DNA of 64,000 nucleotides. It comes from Flavobacteriaceae bacterium UBA5544 (GTDB taxonomy: Bacteria > Bacteroidota > Bacteroidia > Flavobacteriales > Flavobacteriaceae). Below the pieces are notes generated by a model. That model saw nothing but the letters and a program-made list of their open reading frames with translations, had not been told where the DNA came from and made no database searches. The position numbers and the translations under genes were made by a program. Position 1 is the stretch's first letter; every line of letters starts with the position of its first letter. Of this stretch, positions 1-8,655 are shown piece by piece. The stretch is taken from assembly GCA_002426755.1 (NCBI GenBank), contig DINI01000028.1, positions 128,043 through 192,042 on the forward strand. Direction: 5' to 3'.

Positions 1-341
1 TTGATTCCGAGTTATTACAGCCAATTTCAGAAAAACGAATCATTTCACAGGAAAACATACAACAAAAAGATGTGGAATGTTCAGGGTATTTCTTCAATTA
101 TACGAAGATGGAAGGTGGAGAAATAATTTTTGTCACCATCCAAATTCCTATCAATAGTTATCAATTGTATGGATTTTCACGATTGGATGGGGATGCCAAA
201 TTACCGATTCATATTGATTTTATGAACATGTTGAGTCAGAAACAATTGCTTACACATTTAGAAAGAGAGGGCTTCTCATTAAAATTGCTCAATTATGGAC
301 CCAATCCATACGAATTCAACTTAAAACCCTATCAGGATTAA
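1..341 (+). CDS. 3' end of an unknown protein (partial)
   Basis: The frame that ends at the TAA at 339-341 is open back to base 3 without a stop, so this is the C-terminal 112 codons of a gene that begins outside the window. A GTG at 72 is only an internal codon. The visible part is a mixed alpha/beta sequence with no signal peptide or membrane segment, and I do not recognise the family. It is followed 24 bases later by a strong terminator, so it ends its transcription unit. Confidence 0.6.
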   Translation, partial: DSELLQPISEKRIISQENIQQKDVECSGYFFNYTKMEGGEIIFVTIQIPINSYQLYGFSRLDGDAKLPIHIDFMNMLSQKQLLTHLEREGFSLKLLNYGPNPYEFNLKPYQD

Positions 342-364
342 ATAGCGTTTTTCAATGTGGAAAG

Positions 365-398
365 GCCATCAGTTATTCTCACTGATGGCTTTTTTTTT
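365..398 (+). terminator. Rho-independent terminator
   Basis: A perfect 9-bp stem (GCCATCAGT / ACTGATGGC, arms 365-373 and 381-389) with a 7-base loop is followed by nine T. It closes the gene ending at 341. Confidence 0.9.
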
Positions 399-457
399 GG
401 TTGATGTTTACTTCTTTAGAAAACCGACACTAACAGGAAACAAAAACATTTTTTAAA

Positions 458-1369
458 ATGAAAAAAACAATATTGATAGTAACCTTTGCATTTACGATTG
501 CATTCGGATTTTCACAAGAACAGTCCATCACCATTTGCACAGAAAATAACGGTTGCGAGCTCGCAACAGTGCAAATGACCAAGCACGAAATAGACCAAAT
601 ACTTTCGAAAACAAACTTCCTCACCATCGAAAAAGAAGCGGTGATTCTGAATTTGGTGGAATGTGAATCGAGTATCGAAAAAAATAAAACACTTCAAGCC
701 ATCCATGAATCCTACGGAGGAAAAGGAACTATTAAGAAGCGAACTCATTTTGATTTAAAAAAGTATCTCTTTGAAAAAGGATGCAAAGCCTGTCCAAACC
801 CCACCAAGCGGGTGAGTTTTAATGCGAAGGGCGATGAGTTTACAGGTTCTGCCTATTGTTATATCAACGTGCAAAAAGAAGAAACCTTTGTGCCCAACGA
901 CAGTTGGCAACAGCTTTATCAAGGAGAATTAGGAACAATGGTATTGAATACATTTATGACCAAGCAACAACAAACGTCCTACATTATTGACCCCGAAGGT
1001 GTAAAGCGAAAATTCACCACGCCTTATGGAAGCTCTTTGGAAACCATGGGTGCGGAAGAAAGCAATGAAAAATTCAAAAAGAACTTTAAAAGAACAAACA
1101 ACCAAAAACAATTTCTGAACACCAACCAGACGCAATATGAGTATATCGGTAAGGATGCAACTGGCGCGGCATTGACGATGTGGCTGACACCTTCTGAAGA
1201 TGTGTGTTTACCAAAAGGGAAAGTGGTTGTGACGGCATTGTTCAATCTTGGGTATATTGCCATTGATGGCATTACGTACATGATTTCTGAAATTGAAGGT
1301 TCCAATTTCCACATCGAGGTCACAGGAATGGAATTGGGAAGCTATTCATTTGATACATCTTCCTATTGA
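458..1369 (+). CDS. Secreted protein of unknown function
   Basis: 303 residues. A clear Sec signal peptide spans residues 1-19 (MKKT, hydrophobic core, then FGFSQ before the mature EQS). The mature part has several cysteines (C27, C33, C69, a CKAC pair at 109-112, C134 and one near 249), so disulfides or a metal site are possible. No membrane anchor, no lipobox and no T9SS C-terminal domain is visible, so periplasmic location is inferred. It stands alone between two terminators. I do not recognise the family. Confidence 0.75.
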   Translation: MKKTILIVTFAFTIAFGFSQEQSITICTENNGCELATVQMTKHEIDQILSKTNFLTIEKEAVILNLVECESSIEKNKTLQAIHESYGGKGTIKKRTHFDLKKYLFEKGCKACPNPTKRVSFNAKGDEFTGSAYCYINVQKEETFVPNDSWQQLYQGELGTMVLNTFMTKQQQTSYIIDPEGVKRKFTTPYGSSLETMGAEESNEKFKKNFKRTNNQKQFLNTNQTQYEYIGKDATGAALTMWLTPSEDVCLPKGKVVVTALFNLGYIAIDGITYMISEIEGSNFHIEVTGMELGSYSFDTSSY

Positions 1370-1394
1370 ACAAGAGCTGGTATCTGTAAAGAAT

Positions 1395-1431
1395 ATCCCT
1401 TATGGAAATAATTTCAATAAGGGATTTTTTT
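1395..1431 (+). terminator. Rho-independent terminator
   Basis: A 9-bp perfect stem (ATCCCTTAT / ATAAGGGAT, arms 1395-1403 and 1417-1425) runs directly into seven T. It ends the secreted-protein gene and sits just before the stop of the convergent amylase-like gene. Confidence 0.85.
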
Positions 1432-1436
1432 GTTTC

Positions 1437-3077
1437 TTATTGATGCTTCAAAACTAAAAAACCGTGAGCAGGTAATTGCAATTGGTTTGAGTCGTTTAAT
1501 TGAAAGTTACCATAAACGGGTTCGGAATGCCAAGGCTTCAAATCAAAACCCGAGACTGTAATAGATTTGGATGTAACGTTGGTTATCACGGCGAACATTT
1601 CACCTTCGTAAGCACGTGTGAAGGCAAGGACATTCGGATTGTCTGTAAGAATAGGAGTGTAGTCACCGAATCTAAAGGCATCATTCTTTTTTCGAATCGA
1701 AATCAACTGACGATAATGATTCCACAAAGAATTGGTATCTGTCTTTTGACTTGAAAGTGCCAACTGTTTAATCGCATCGGTTTGCCAAAACGAGATATCC
1801 CACCATTCGCCAGTGTTTTTGTAGAAGACGGCAGTTCCATTGTCATTATAATCGGAGGTCCATGGAAATGCTTCACGTAAGGGTAAATGATTGACATCGG
1901 AACCCCATTCATGTATTTTTCCGGTAACGCCCAATTCTTGTCCGTAATAGATGGAAGGTAAGCCTGGCAGGAGCAGATTGAGCACCGCACCCAATCGTTT
2001 TTGTCCATCATTCTCATTGACCAAGGTTGCATATCTGGCGGTGTCATGGTTTTCTATAAAGGTAACATGATATGTACTGTCATGAAATCGTTTCATGCTT
2101 TCCTGCACGGCTTTGTGAACAACGTTTGGGTCTATCTGCACGCCTTTGATGGCATCTGTACTTTTATACATGTCGCTTTCTTTGGCTTCGCTGGATAAGG
2201 CGAACTTCAGTCCAAAATTAAAAGCAGCATCCGCACCGCTGGCGTTTACCATGTTGTCGCCTGAGTCGGCCCAATTGGATTGTTCTCCCAAGATAAAAAT
2301 CTTCGGGTTGAAGTCCTTGCAAGCCTTAAAGATGGGTTTCCAAAAATCCTGATACATATTTGTGAACAAACCTTTGTAATCCAAATCATCCATGATATGG
2401 TCTATGCGGAAGCCATCCACACCATCGTCAAAGTTGCCGTCATTGTTGGGGTCCACCCAATAGCTGTAAAAATCCACCATCCATTGTTTGACACGCGGTT
2501 TGTTCAAATTCAGAATGACTATATGATGTGAGATGTCATTGGGCCAGGTTTTAAAATCAAATAAAGGCGATTTACTTTCCATAAAAATCTGTTCAGGATA
2601 GACGTTTAAGGAATCGCTATAATAGATAAAATCTGAATATTCTGACGATGGGTTTTTATAGGAATCTGCAAACCAAATGTGTTCACCCTGTGCATATTGT
2701 GTCTCCATATCCATTAAAAACTTTAAGCCTTTGGCATGCACAGCTTTCACAAAATTGATATAGTCGTCTTTGGTCCCATATTCTTGGTCAATGGCATAAT
2801 AATCGGTAGGGAAGTAGTTGTGATAAAATCCTGATTCGTACAAAGGTGTAAACAAAATGGTGGTGACACCGAGTTCTTTCAAGTAATCCAATTTTTGCAC
2901 AAATCCGTTTAAATCGCCATGCAAATCGCCATTGGAATCATAAAAGCTGCGAGGCATGACATGGTAGATAATCTCATTGTTCCAATTGATTAAGGTGTCT
3001 TTTGAGGGATTTTCTTGTTGTGCAAAACCCGATTCAAAACTAATAAGCACAAGAATTAGTAGGACAATACGTTGCAT
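1437..3077 (-). CDS. GH13 alpha-amylase family glycoside hydrolase
   Basis: 546 residues with a signal peptide at 1-19 (cut before QQENPS). The GH13 barrel is recognised from the beta4 motif GFRIDH with nucleophile D226, the acid/base glutamate E265 in ILGEQ, and the third carboxylate D345 in ENHD. Conserved region I is unusual: where most family members have DxxxNH this one reads MDMETQY (122-128), so a subfamily away from classical alpha-amylase is likely and the sugar substrate is unknown. A C-terminal beta domain follows from about residue 455. The ATG overlaps the upstream isomerase-like gene by 22 bases, so it is the third gene of a translationally coupled operon. Export to the periplasm is inferred from the signal peptide. 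Confidence 0.9.
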   Translation of the reverse strand: MQRIVLLILVLISFESGFAQQENPSKDTLINWNNEIIYHVMPRSFYDSNGDLHGDLNGFVQKLDYLKELGVTTILFTPLYESGFYHNYFPTDYYAIDQEYGTKDDYINFVKAVHAKGLKFLMDMETQYAQGEHIWFADSYKNPSSEYSDFIYYSDSLNVYPEQIFMESKSPLFDFKTWPNDISHHIVILNLNKPRVKQWMVDFYSYWVDPNNDGNFDDGVDGFRIDHIMDDLDYKGLFTNMYQDFWKPIFKACKDFNPKIFILGEQSNWADSGDNMVNASGADAAFNFGLKFALSSEAKESDMYKSTDAIKGVQIDPNVVHKAVQESMKRFHDSTYHVTFIENHDTARYATLVNENDGQKRLGAVLNLLLPGLPSIYYGQELGVTGKIHEWGSDVNHLPLREAFPWTSDYNDNGTAVFYKNTGEWWDISFWQTDAIKQLALSSQKTDTNSLWNHYRQLISIRKKNDAFRFGDYTPILTDNPNVLAFTRAYEGEMFAVITNVTSKSITVSGFDLKPWHSEPVYGNFQLNDSNQLQLPAHGFLVLKHQ

Positions 3078-3904
3078 ACGTGTGGTTTTAGGTGGTGTTG
3101 CAAATAGGCTTTCATTTTGAGGTTTAATTCCTTCTGATTGGCCAATGGCAGTTGCTCAACAGGTGTCTGTGGCATATATGGGAAAGGCCCAAATTCAGGA
3201 GTGATGGTCATCGGTTTGCTGGAATGGTAATCAACAATACGCTGCCACCAAGTTACAAAAATCCCAAGTTCATTGGCCCATTCCGGAGCAAAAGGATGGT
3301 TCACTTGTGCAGTTTGTGTCGTGCCGACGCGGGCATGAATGTGATGAATGTGGGGAATCACCTGTTTGATAATATCTTCTTGGTCTTCCAATAGACTTTC
3401 GGAAACCACACACCAGTGGGATAAATCGCCAACAAGTTTTAAATTCGGGAAAACCTTCAAATACTTTAAAGTCGTGGCACTATGAAAGGTAAACCGTCCT
3501 CTATGGATTTCATGGTATACGGGAATGTGGGCAGTCCGTGAAAAATCCTCAATGGCAGCAATAATGTGGCAGTTGTCCTCAAAAGAGTAATGGTCTTTCC
3601 CGGTATGAGAGTTGATAAAATTTGGTTGAAAGCGACGTAACTCCCCCAATTGTTTCAGCACATTCCATAAATATTCGGTTGGAGTTTCTTTCGCAATGCC
3701 TGTCACTTGCTGTACCACCAAGATAAAGTCAGGATGGCGTTCTCTGGTATGTAGCAGCACTTTGTACAATTCGTCTTCAAACACTTGGTCATTGGGGATG
3801 TGGATTTCAATCCCGTCAAATCCGTTGGATATGGCATTCGTAATGAATTGCCCAATGGGCTCTGATTCACTGCCCCAATAGGGATATAAATATTTCGATG
3901 CCAT
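3056..3904 (-). CDS. Sugar phosphate isomerase/epimerase-like TIM barrel
   Basis: 282 residues, no signal peptide, cytoplasmic. The sequence fits the xylose-isomerase-like TIM-barrel (AP endonuclease family 2) fold: GFDGIEIHIP near residue 28, then carboxylate and histidine positions that usually bind the divalent metal, E132 in YHEIHRGR, D160 and H163 in GDLSHW, H190 in HIHAR and E237 in TPEFGP. The ATG shares one base with the stop of the upstream dioxygenase gene (TAATG), and its own 3' end overlaps the amylase-like gene. The substrate is probably a sugar or sugar-like polyol released or modified by its neighbours, which is inference from context only. Confidence 0.85.
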   Translation of the reverse strand: MASKYLYPYWGSESEPIGQFITNAISNGFDGIEIHIPNDQVFEDELYKVLLHTRERHPDFILVVQQVTGIAKETPTEYLWNVLKQLGELRRFQPNFINSHTGKDHYSFEDNCHIIAAIEDFSRTAHIPVYHEIHRGRFTFHSATTLKYLKVFPNLKLVGDLSHWCVVSESLLEDQEDIIKQVIPHIHHIHARVGTTQTAQVNHPFAPEWANELGIFVTWWQRIVDYHSSKPMTITPEFGPFPYMPQTPVEQLPLANQKELNLKMKAYLQHHLKPHVCNVLSY

Positions 3905-4710
3905 TAGTACAACACGGGATTAATCGGTGAATCAATCAGCTCGCCAATGGTGGTTCCAGGACACCACGTGTGCCAGTCGTTGGTTTGGCCTTCATTGGTA
4001 GGTTCTTTAAGCCTCATCTCGGCATCCATATAGATAATCGTCATCACTTTTCTGACCTGGTCGGTGGTATTGGCACCCGCACGGTGGAATACCCATCCGG
4101 AATGGAAACTGATTTCGCCCACATCAAAGGGTTCTATCACATGTTTAAAATCAGTGACTTTTAAACGTTTTTGGATGGCAACTTCACTTTCATCACTAAT
4201 GGATAAATCGCGGCCTTCCATAATATGATGGCTACCGGCGCTAAATTCCAAAGGGCCCATTTCAAGAGGCGTTCCCTGCAACGGTATCCATGCTGTCACG
4301 GTTTTGTCGGTTTCCAAGGGCCAGTAGTATTGGTCGGCATGCCATGGCGTAATGCCACCACCTGCTTCTTTGAAAAGTGCTTGGTCGTGGTATAGTCGCA
4401 CACCTTCAACCTGCATCAAATCGGCGGCTATTTTTGCCAATCGCTTGCTGAACACCAAAGTTTTTATGTCTTCGTCTTCTCTCCAAAGGTTGAACAATTG
4501 CAAAAAAGCCTTCCCATAGGTCGAACGTTGCTCCAACGGCGTCTCTACATCGTTTAGCTCTGACACTTTCTTACTGATGGTATCATTGAAATAAGCAAGT
4601 GTTTCAGCATCCAAGACCTGTTTCAATTTAATGTAGCGATTCTTTTGGAAAAAATCAATTTGGTCTTGTGTCAACTCAAATGGCGTGTCTAAAAGCGATA
4701 ACGAATTCAT
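3904..4710 (-). CDS. Phytanoyl-CoA dioxygenase (PhyH) family protein
   Basis: 268 residues. The non-haem iron site is visible: H124 and D126 in PWHADQ, the distal H209 in WVFHRAGAN, and R220 as a candidate 2-oxoglutarate ligand. Family members are Fe(II)/2-oxoglutarate oxygenases that hydroxylate small molecules. The substrate here cannot be read. It is the first gene of a three-gene minus-strand operon with an isomerase-like and a GH13 protein, and a good -7 box lies 20 bases upstream. The divergent AraC-type gene is the obvious candidate regulator. PhyH plus isomerase plus hydrolase is a common arrangement in Bacteroidota sugar catabolism loci. Confidence 0.88.
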   Translation of the reverse strand: MNSLSLLDTPFELTQDQIDFFQKNRYIKLKQVLDAETLAYFNDTISKKVSELNDVETPLEQRSTYGKAFLQLFNLWREDEDIKTLVFSKRLAKIAADLMQVEGVRLYHDQALFKEAGGGITPWHADQYYWPLETDKTVTAWIPLQGTPLEMGPLEFSAGSHHIMEGRDLSISDESEVAIQKRLKVTDFKHVIEPFDVGEISFHSGWVFHRAGANTTDQVRKVMTIIYMDAEMRLKEPTNEGQTNDWHTWCPGTTIGELIDSPINPVLY

Positions 4711-4729
4711 AATGATTGTAATTAAGTGA

Positions 4730-4737
4730 CAAAGTTA
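4730..4737 (-). promoter_or_regulatory. -7 promoter element for the PhyH operon
   Basis: On the minus strand this reads TAACTTTG, an exact match to the Bacteroidota -7 box TAnnTTTG, 20 bases before the ATG at 4710. I could not find a TTG at the usual -33 spacing. Confidence 0.55.
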
Positions 4738-4813
4738 TGACTGCTATCGAAGGGAAAGTTGTTAAATAATAACCAAAACTATGCGTATTTAAACATTTTA
4801 TAATAAAACGGTC

Positions 4814-4821
4814 TATCTTTG
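4814..4821 (+). promoter_or_regulatory. -7 promoter element for the AraC-type gene
   Basis: TATCTTTG matches TAnnTTTG exactly. It contains the first possible TTG codon (4819) of the downstream frame, so translation should begin later, at the TTG at 4840. Confidence 0.55.
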
Positions 4822-4839
4822 TGTTTAAAATCAGTTGCT

Positions 4840-5697
4840 TTGAAGCCTTCTTTAGAACTTTTGGAACTTACCACGGCACAGAAATCCTTCAATTTCTTTA
4901 AGGAAGAGGTCGATTGTTTCCAACCATATTGGCATTACCATCCAGAATTGGAACTGACACTCATCACTAAAGGGCAGGGGACACGTTTTGTAGGGAACAG
5001 TATTTTACCTTTTTATCATTATGATTTGGTATTGGTGGGTGAAAATGTACCGCACCATTGGGTATCACACAAAAATGAAGACGGTACCAGTCAGCAAGCC
5101 TATGTGTTTCAGTTTCCAAAGAATATATTTAAATCATTGAATGAATGTGATGCGCTTAAGGCCTTGTTCAAGGAGGCGGAGATGGGGATTCAATTCACCA
5201 ATCCGAGTGATGAGATTATTGAGACCATCATGGGGTTCGGAAGTTTGAACAAGATTCTACAGGTGGGTGGGCTAATGTGTATACTGAGCATGTTGCATGC
5301 AGATAACGACCGAAAGCAGCTCTCATCCATTGCGTATGTATCCTCTTCATGGAGTAACAGCAATCAACAAAAAGTAAATGAGACTATTTCATTTATACTA
5401 GAGCATTTGGACCAAAAGTTGACTGTCAATACCCTGGCAGAACACACGGCTATGGTGCCACAATCCTTCTGTCGCTGGTTTAAAAAAGCAAGCGGTCATT
5501 CGTTTGTGTCCTTTTTGAATGCCGCACGTATCGAAAACGCGTGCCAACTCTTGCTGACCACCGAAATGCCCATACAGCAAATAGCCTTCGATTCGGGATT
5601 TGAAAGTTTAAGCCATTTCAATAGAACGTTTAAATCTGCAAAAGGTAGATGTCCAAGGGATTTTAAGAATGATTTGGCTCAAAACCTTCAACAATAA
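4840..5697 (+). CDS. AraC family transcriptional regulator
   Basis: 285 residues from a TTG start at 4840. The frame is open from a TTG at 4819, but that codon is part of a -7 box, and starting with a KPSLELLEL-type segment is normal for the family. Residues 1-100 form a cupin-like sensor (YWHYHPELELTLI, then LVLVGENVPHHW). The C-terminal ~100 residues carry the two helix-turn-helix units: LAEHTAMVPQSFCRWFKK and PIQQIAFDSGFESLSHFNR. It is divergent from the PhyH/isomerase/GH13 operon and probably activates it in response to a sugar. It is followed 38 bases later by the flavin monooxygenase-like gene on the same strand. Confidence 0.92.
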   Translation: MKPSLELLELTTAQKSFNFFKEEVDCFQPYWHYHPELELTLITKGQGTRFVGNSILPFYHYDLVLVGENVPHHWVSHKNEDGTSQQAYVFQFPKNIFKSLNECDALKALFKEAEMGIQFTNPSDEIIETIMGFGSLNKILQVGGLMCILSMLHADNDRKQLSSIAYVSSSWSNSNQQKVNETISFILEHLDQKLTVNTLAEHTAMVPQSFCRWFKKASGHSFVSFLNAARIENACQLLLTTEMPIQQIAFDSGFESLSHFNRTFKSAKGRCPRDFKNDLAQNLQQ

Positions 5698-5735
5698 CAT
5701 AACAACAGACATCAATTTCATAAAAATAACACCAC

Positions 5736-6752
5736 ATGAAAACTTCACATACAGACTATTCCATTCTAGAACTCGCCATTGTGTCACAGGGCGATTCTCT
5801 GAAAGACACATTCGACAATACCTTACATTTGGCACAACAGGCTGAAGCCTTTGGCTACAAACGTTTCTGGCTCGCAGAGCATCATAATGCGAAGAACATT
5901 GGCAGTAGTGCCACAAGTGTCCTAATTGGCAATGTGGCACAAGGAACAAACACCATTCGAGTTGGCTCTGGTGGAATCATGCTGCCTAACCATTCGCCCT
6001 TGGTCATTGCGGAGCAGTTTGGAACTTTGGGCATTTTATACCCTAACCGAATCGATTTGGGCTTGGGTAGGGCACCCGGTACTGATAGGGAAACGGCTCA
6101 AGCCATTCGCTCCGATTTTATGATGGCTGCACAGTCCTTTCCTGCAGAGGTCGAAAAGATTGAACAGTATTTCTCTCTAGAGAATAGAGACTCCAAAGTA
6201 AGGGCCACCGTAGCGGAAGGGGTGGAGGTGCCTTTATATATTTTGGGTTCCAGTACCGATAGTGCGCATCTGGCGGCACAAAAGGGCCTGCCTTATGCGT
6301 TTGCCAGTCATTTTGCTACAGCGCAGTTATTTGAAGCACTAAAGATTTATCGAGAAGAGTTCCAACCGTCGGAAACTCTCTCAAAACCCTATGTCATGGC
6401 GGGTGTCAACATCATTATTGCAGAAACAGATGAAGAGGCAGAACGCATGTCCACATCCTTGCTGCGCATGATTATCGGCATCTTTACAGGAAATAGACAG
6501 CCCTTGCAAAAACCAACGGATATGACTCCCGAGCTTGAAGAATTGTCAAAGCATCCATCCGTGCAGCAAATGATAAAATATTCGTTTATTGGAAGTAAGG
6601 AAACGGTAAAAGCAAAGGTCAGGGAGTTTATAAAACAGACCCAAGTAGAGGAGCTTATTGCTGTAAGCCACATGTACGATGCCACTGATAGGATACAATC
6701 CTACAAATGGTTTGCGGAGATAATGAAGGAGTTGAACGCTGATATGGTGTAA
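5736..6752 (+). CDS. LLM-class flavin-dependent oxidoreductase
   Basis: 338 residues, the usual length for the luciferase-like monooxygenase family. Diagnostic stretches are FWLAEHHN at 44-51, VGSGGIMLPNHSPL at 76-89 and GLGRAPGTD at 109-117. These occur in the MsnO8-like subgroup with an 8-stranded barrel. Members use FMNH2 or F420 for small-molecule oxidation. The cofactor and substrate are not readable here. The gene lies 38 bases after the AraC gene, so co-transcription is likely. Confidence 0.9.
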   Translation: MKTSHTDYSILELAIVSQGDSLKDTFDNTLHLAQQAEAFGYKRFWLAEHHNAKNIGSSATSVLIGNVAQGTNTIRVGSGGIMLPNHSPLVIAEQFGTLGILYPNRIDLGLGRAPGTDRETAQAIRSDFMMAAQSFPAEVEKIEQYFSLENRDSKVRATVAEGVEVPLYILGSSTDSAHLAAQKGLPYAFASHFATAQLFEALKIYREEFQPSETLSKPYVMAGVNIIIAETDEEAERMSTSLLRMIIGIFTGNRQPLQKPTDMTPELEELSKHPSVQQMIKYSFIGSKETVKAKVREFIKQTQVEELIAVSHMYDATDRIQSYKWFAEIMKELNADMV

Positions 6753-6818
6753 TGTCAGAGGAGATTACTAGCTCAAAAAAGTTAATAAAATGATAATGTT
6801 TTATGAGGTATCAACCAC

Positions 6819-6853
6819 ATGGTTTATCTTGAAGGCTACGGTAGATAAACCAT
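6819..6853. repeat. Perfect 11-bp inverted repeat
   Basis: Arms ATGGTTTATCT (6819-6829) and AGATAAACCAT (6843-6853) are separated by 13 bases. No T run follows, so it is a poor terminator. It lies 33 bases before the next start codon and could be an operator or mRNA hairpin. Confidence 0.6.
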
Positions 6854-6885
6854 AATACACACAAAAAACTTAAAACCTTTCACAC

Positions 6886-7248
6886 ATGAAGACACATCTA
6901 TTAGCAATCGTTTTTGCCTTCTGTACTTTAAGTATGTTGGCACAATCACAACCCAATCCAGTTGAGGTAAAGCTTGGCGATTCTTACACCATTGGGGCAC
7001 CTGTAGCTGCATCATATCAACATTTAGAAATTCCAAGAGCCAATATCATCCGCAAACGCGGAGGTATGTTTAACCAAAACGAGCTCAAAGGGCTTATTGT
7101 AGTAGTGACGGACATCAAAGAAAAAAAGGATGGAACACTGCAAGTGACCATTCAACCAAAAGAAGGTATCCGATTTTTTGGAAGCCATCGCTGGCTAAAA
7201 GCCGATTTAAACGCCTCTTTGGAGTCAGGGGAGTTGATGGCTCCCTAA
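6886..7248 (+). CDS. Small secreted protein, unknown
   Basis: 120 residues with a signal peptide at 1-19 (LSMLAQ before SQPNP). The mature domain of about 100 residues is beta-rich with a basic patch (IIRKRGG) and ends in a segment with SHRWLKADL. No cysteine in the mature part, no lipobox. I do not recognise the family. It is preceded by an 11-bp inverted repeat at 6819-6853 and followed by an 8-bp inverted repeat that brackets the next start. Confidence 0.7.
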   Translation: MKTHLLAIVFAFCTLSMLAQSQPNPVEVKLGDSYTIGAPVAASYQHLEIPRANIIRKRGGMFNQNELKGLIVVVTDIKEKKDGTLQVTIQPKEGIRFFGSHRWLKADLNASLESGELMAP

Positions 7249-7253
7249 TATTC

Positions 7254-7329
7254 ATAGTGGTCGCGCCTGCAACATACTTTTAACTCCAGCCAACACGAGA
7301 TTATAAACAAAAATGTAGTGCACCACTAT
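7254..7329. repeat. 8-bp inverted repeat bracketing an intergenic gap
   Basis: ATAGTGGT (7254-7261) and ACCACTAT (7322-7329) are perfect reverse complements, and the right arm includes the first two bases of the ATG at 7328. The 60 bases between them hold no gene. It might be a decayed cassette boundary or a start-codon hairpin. The evidence is weak. Confidence 0.35.
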
Positions 7330-8080
7330 GAAAACCCTGCTTGCAACCATCCTATTCCTATTGATTTTCGATACATCTTTTGCCCAAACTAGCGAAAAAG
7401 AAGTATTGAAAACGTATGACTTCTACGTTGAGCAAAACATGGAAATGGAAAATTGGAGTACCAAATATCTGCTCTCCGATGGCCTTATTTCAGCCGAAGA
7501 AACATATTGGAAAAATGAACTACGGAGCCGAACCGAATTTGAGTTCGACCGATTTGGAAATGTAGAACGCGAAATAACCACCTATGACATCAACGTGGGA
7601 AAAACGCATGATACTCTAAATTTTAAACTGACATATAACGGCGTCTTGCTGATAAGCAAGGAATTTAGTTTTGGAATGACCGAAAAGTATACCGACTTCA
7701 ACCAACTGGGAAAACCTAAACAGATTGAAAGAATCGAACAGACCAATTTCAAAACAGTTCCTTACAAGGAACTAATGGAATATGACAATCACGGTAATAA
7801 TACGAAATCAATTCAATATAGCACGTATATAGATTTAAACGGAAAACCCATTGACAAAATAGCTACAACATACTATAAATACGATGACCATAATAATGTC
7901 ATCGAAATTCACAGAGAATATAAACCAACCCAACAATTTCCAATCCCAATCACAGGCGGACCAATGCTGTACGAATACGAGCATTTTAGTTACAAATACA
8001 ACAAAAACGGACTTTGGACTAAAAAGTACAAAACAGTAAACGGAAAAGAATATGTAGTGGCCAAAAGAAAATATAAATAA
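7328..8080 (+). CDS. Secreted protein with YD-like repeats, unknown
   Basis: 250 residues, signal peptide 1-19 (TSFAQ). The mature part contains short imperfect repeats of the type YDxxGNxxxxxxxY: FDRFGNVEREITTYD, YDNHGNNTKSIQYSTY, YDDHNNVIEIHREY, ending in a YNKNGLWTKKY copy. These resemble the short repeats of RHS/YD proteins and of many Bacteroidota surface proteins, but no RHS core is present. Function is unknown. The palindrome-like sequence immediately downstream (8082 on) resembles the left half of the cassette-boundary sites at 9433 and 14120, so this gene may be the first member of the accessory array. Confidence 0.7.
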   Translation: MKTLLATILFLLIFDTSFAQTSEKEVLKTYDFYVEQNMEMENWSTKYLLSDGLISAEETYWKNELRSRTEFEFDRFGNVEREITTYDINVGKTHDTLNFKLTYNGVLLISKEFSFGMTEKYTDFNQLGKPKQIERIEQTNFKTVPYKELMEYDNHGNNTKSIQYSTYIDLNGKPIDKIATTYYKYDDHNNVIEIHREYKPTQQFPIPITGGPMLYEYEHFSYKYNKNGLWTKKYKTVNGKEYVVAKRKYK

Positions 8081-8081
8081 C

Positions 8082-8140
8082 AGAGTACAACAAAGCACTA
8101 CAGCAAAAACCAAGCAAACGCAAAAGCCAATTTCCATAAC
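8082..8140 (+). repeat. Left half of an A-type cassette-boundary repeat
   Basis: Starts AGAGTACAAC (8082-8091) followed by AAAGCAC, then AAAACCAAGCAAA, matching the left parts of the sites at 9433 and 14120. No matching right half with a GTT core was found before the tandem repeats, so the site is incomplete. Confidence 0.5.
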
Positions 8141-8178
8141 TCTTTGTACACCACAATCAGCACAACGCATCGCCCCCT

Positions 8179-8655
8179 CACTACGAGTATTGCAATAGAT
8201 ACAAACACCATTTATTGTTTCCACTGCCACTACGAGTATTGCAATAGATACAAACACCATTTATTGTTTCCACTGCCACTACGAGTAGTGTAATAGATAC
8301 AAACACCATCTATTGTTTCCACTGCCACTTCGAGCGTTTCAATAGATACAAACACCATCTATTGTTTCCACTGTCACTTCGAGTATTGCAATAGATACAA
8401 ACACCATCAATTGTTTCCACTGTCACTTTGAGTGTTTCAACAGATGCAAACACCATCAATTGTTTCCACTGTCACTACGAGTGTTTCAATAGATACAAAC
8501 ACCATCAATTGTTTCCACTGTCACTTCGAGTGTTTCAACAGATGCAAACACCATCTATTGTTTCCACTGCCACTACGAGTATGGCAATAGATACAAAAAC
8601 CATCTATTGTTTCCCCTGTCACTTCGAGTGTTTCAATAGATGCAGAAAAGCATCT
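8179..8655. repeat. 49-bp tandem hairpin repeat, nine full copies plus one partial
   Basis: Units begin at 8179, 8228, 8277, 8326, 8375, 8424, 8473, 8522, 8571 and 8620 (partial). Each starts CACTnCGAGTR and carries CAATAGAT, a 9-base spacer, then usually ATCTATTG, which are perfect reverse complements, so most units can form an 8-bp hairpin. A second small palindrome, CACT-nCG-AGTG, occurs in several copies. The final partial unit has a 10-bp version (CAATAGATGC / GCATCTATTG, 6-base loop). Because 49 is not a multiple of three and all frames are used, the array is not a protein repeat. The rest of the 8081-8823 gap holds only AT-rich DNA and the half-site at 8082. Confidence 0.95.

Noticed and set aside
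4819..4839. The TTG at 4819 as the AraC start
   Set aside because: It falls in an exact -7 promoter box, and the extra seven residues do not look like the family's N-terminus.
6819..6853. A terminator after the LLM oxidoreductase
   Set aside because: The 11-bp inverted repeat has no T run on either side.
7835..8260. A minus-strand frame of 141 codons
   Set aside because: It runs antisense through the secreted protein gene and into the tandem repeat and has no recognisable features.
8179..8655. A CRISPR array
   Set aside because: The units are contiguous near-identical 49-mers with no unique spacers and no cas genes, so this is a tandem repeat.
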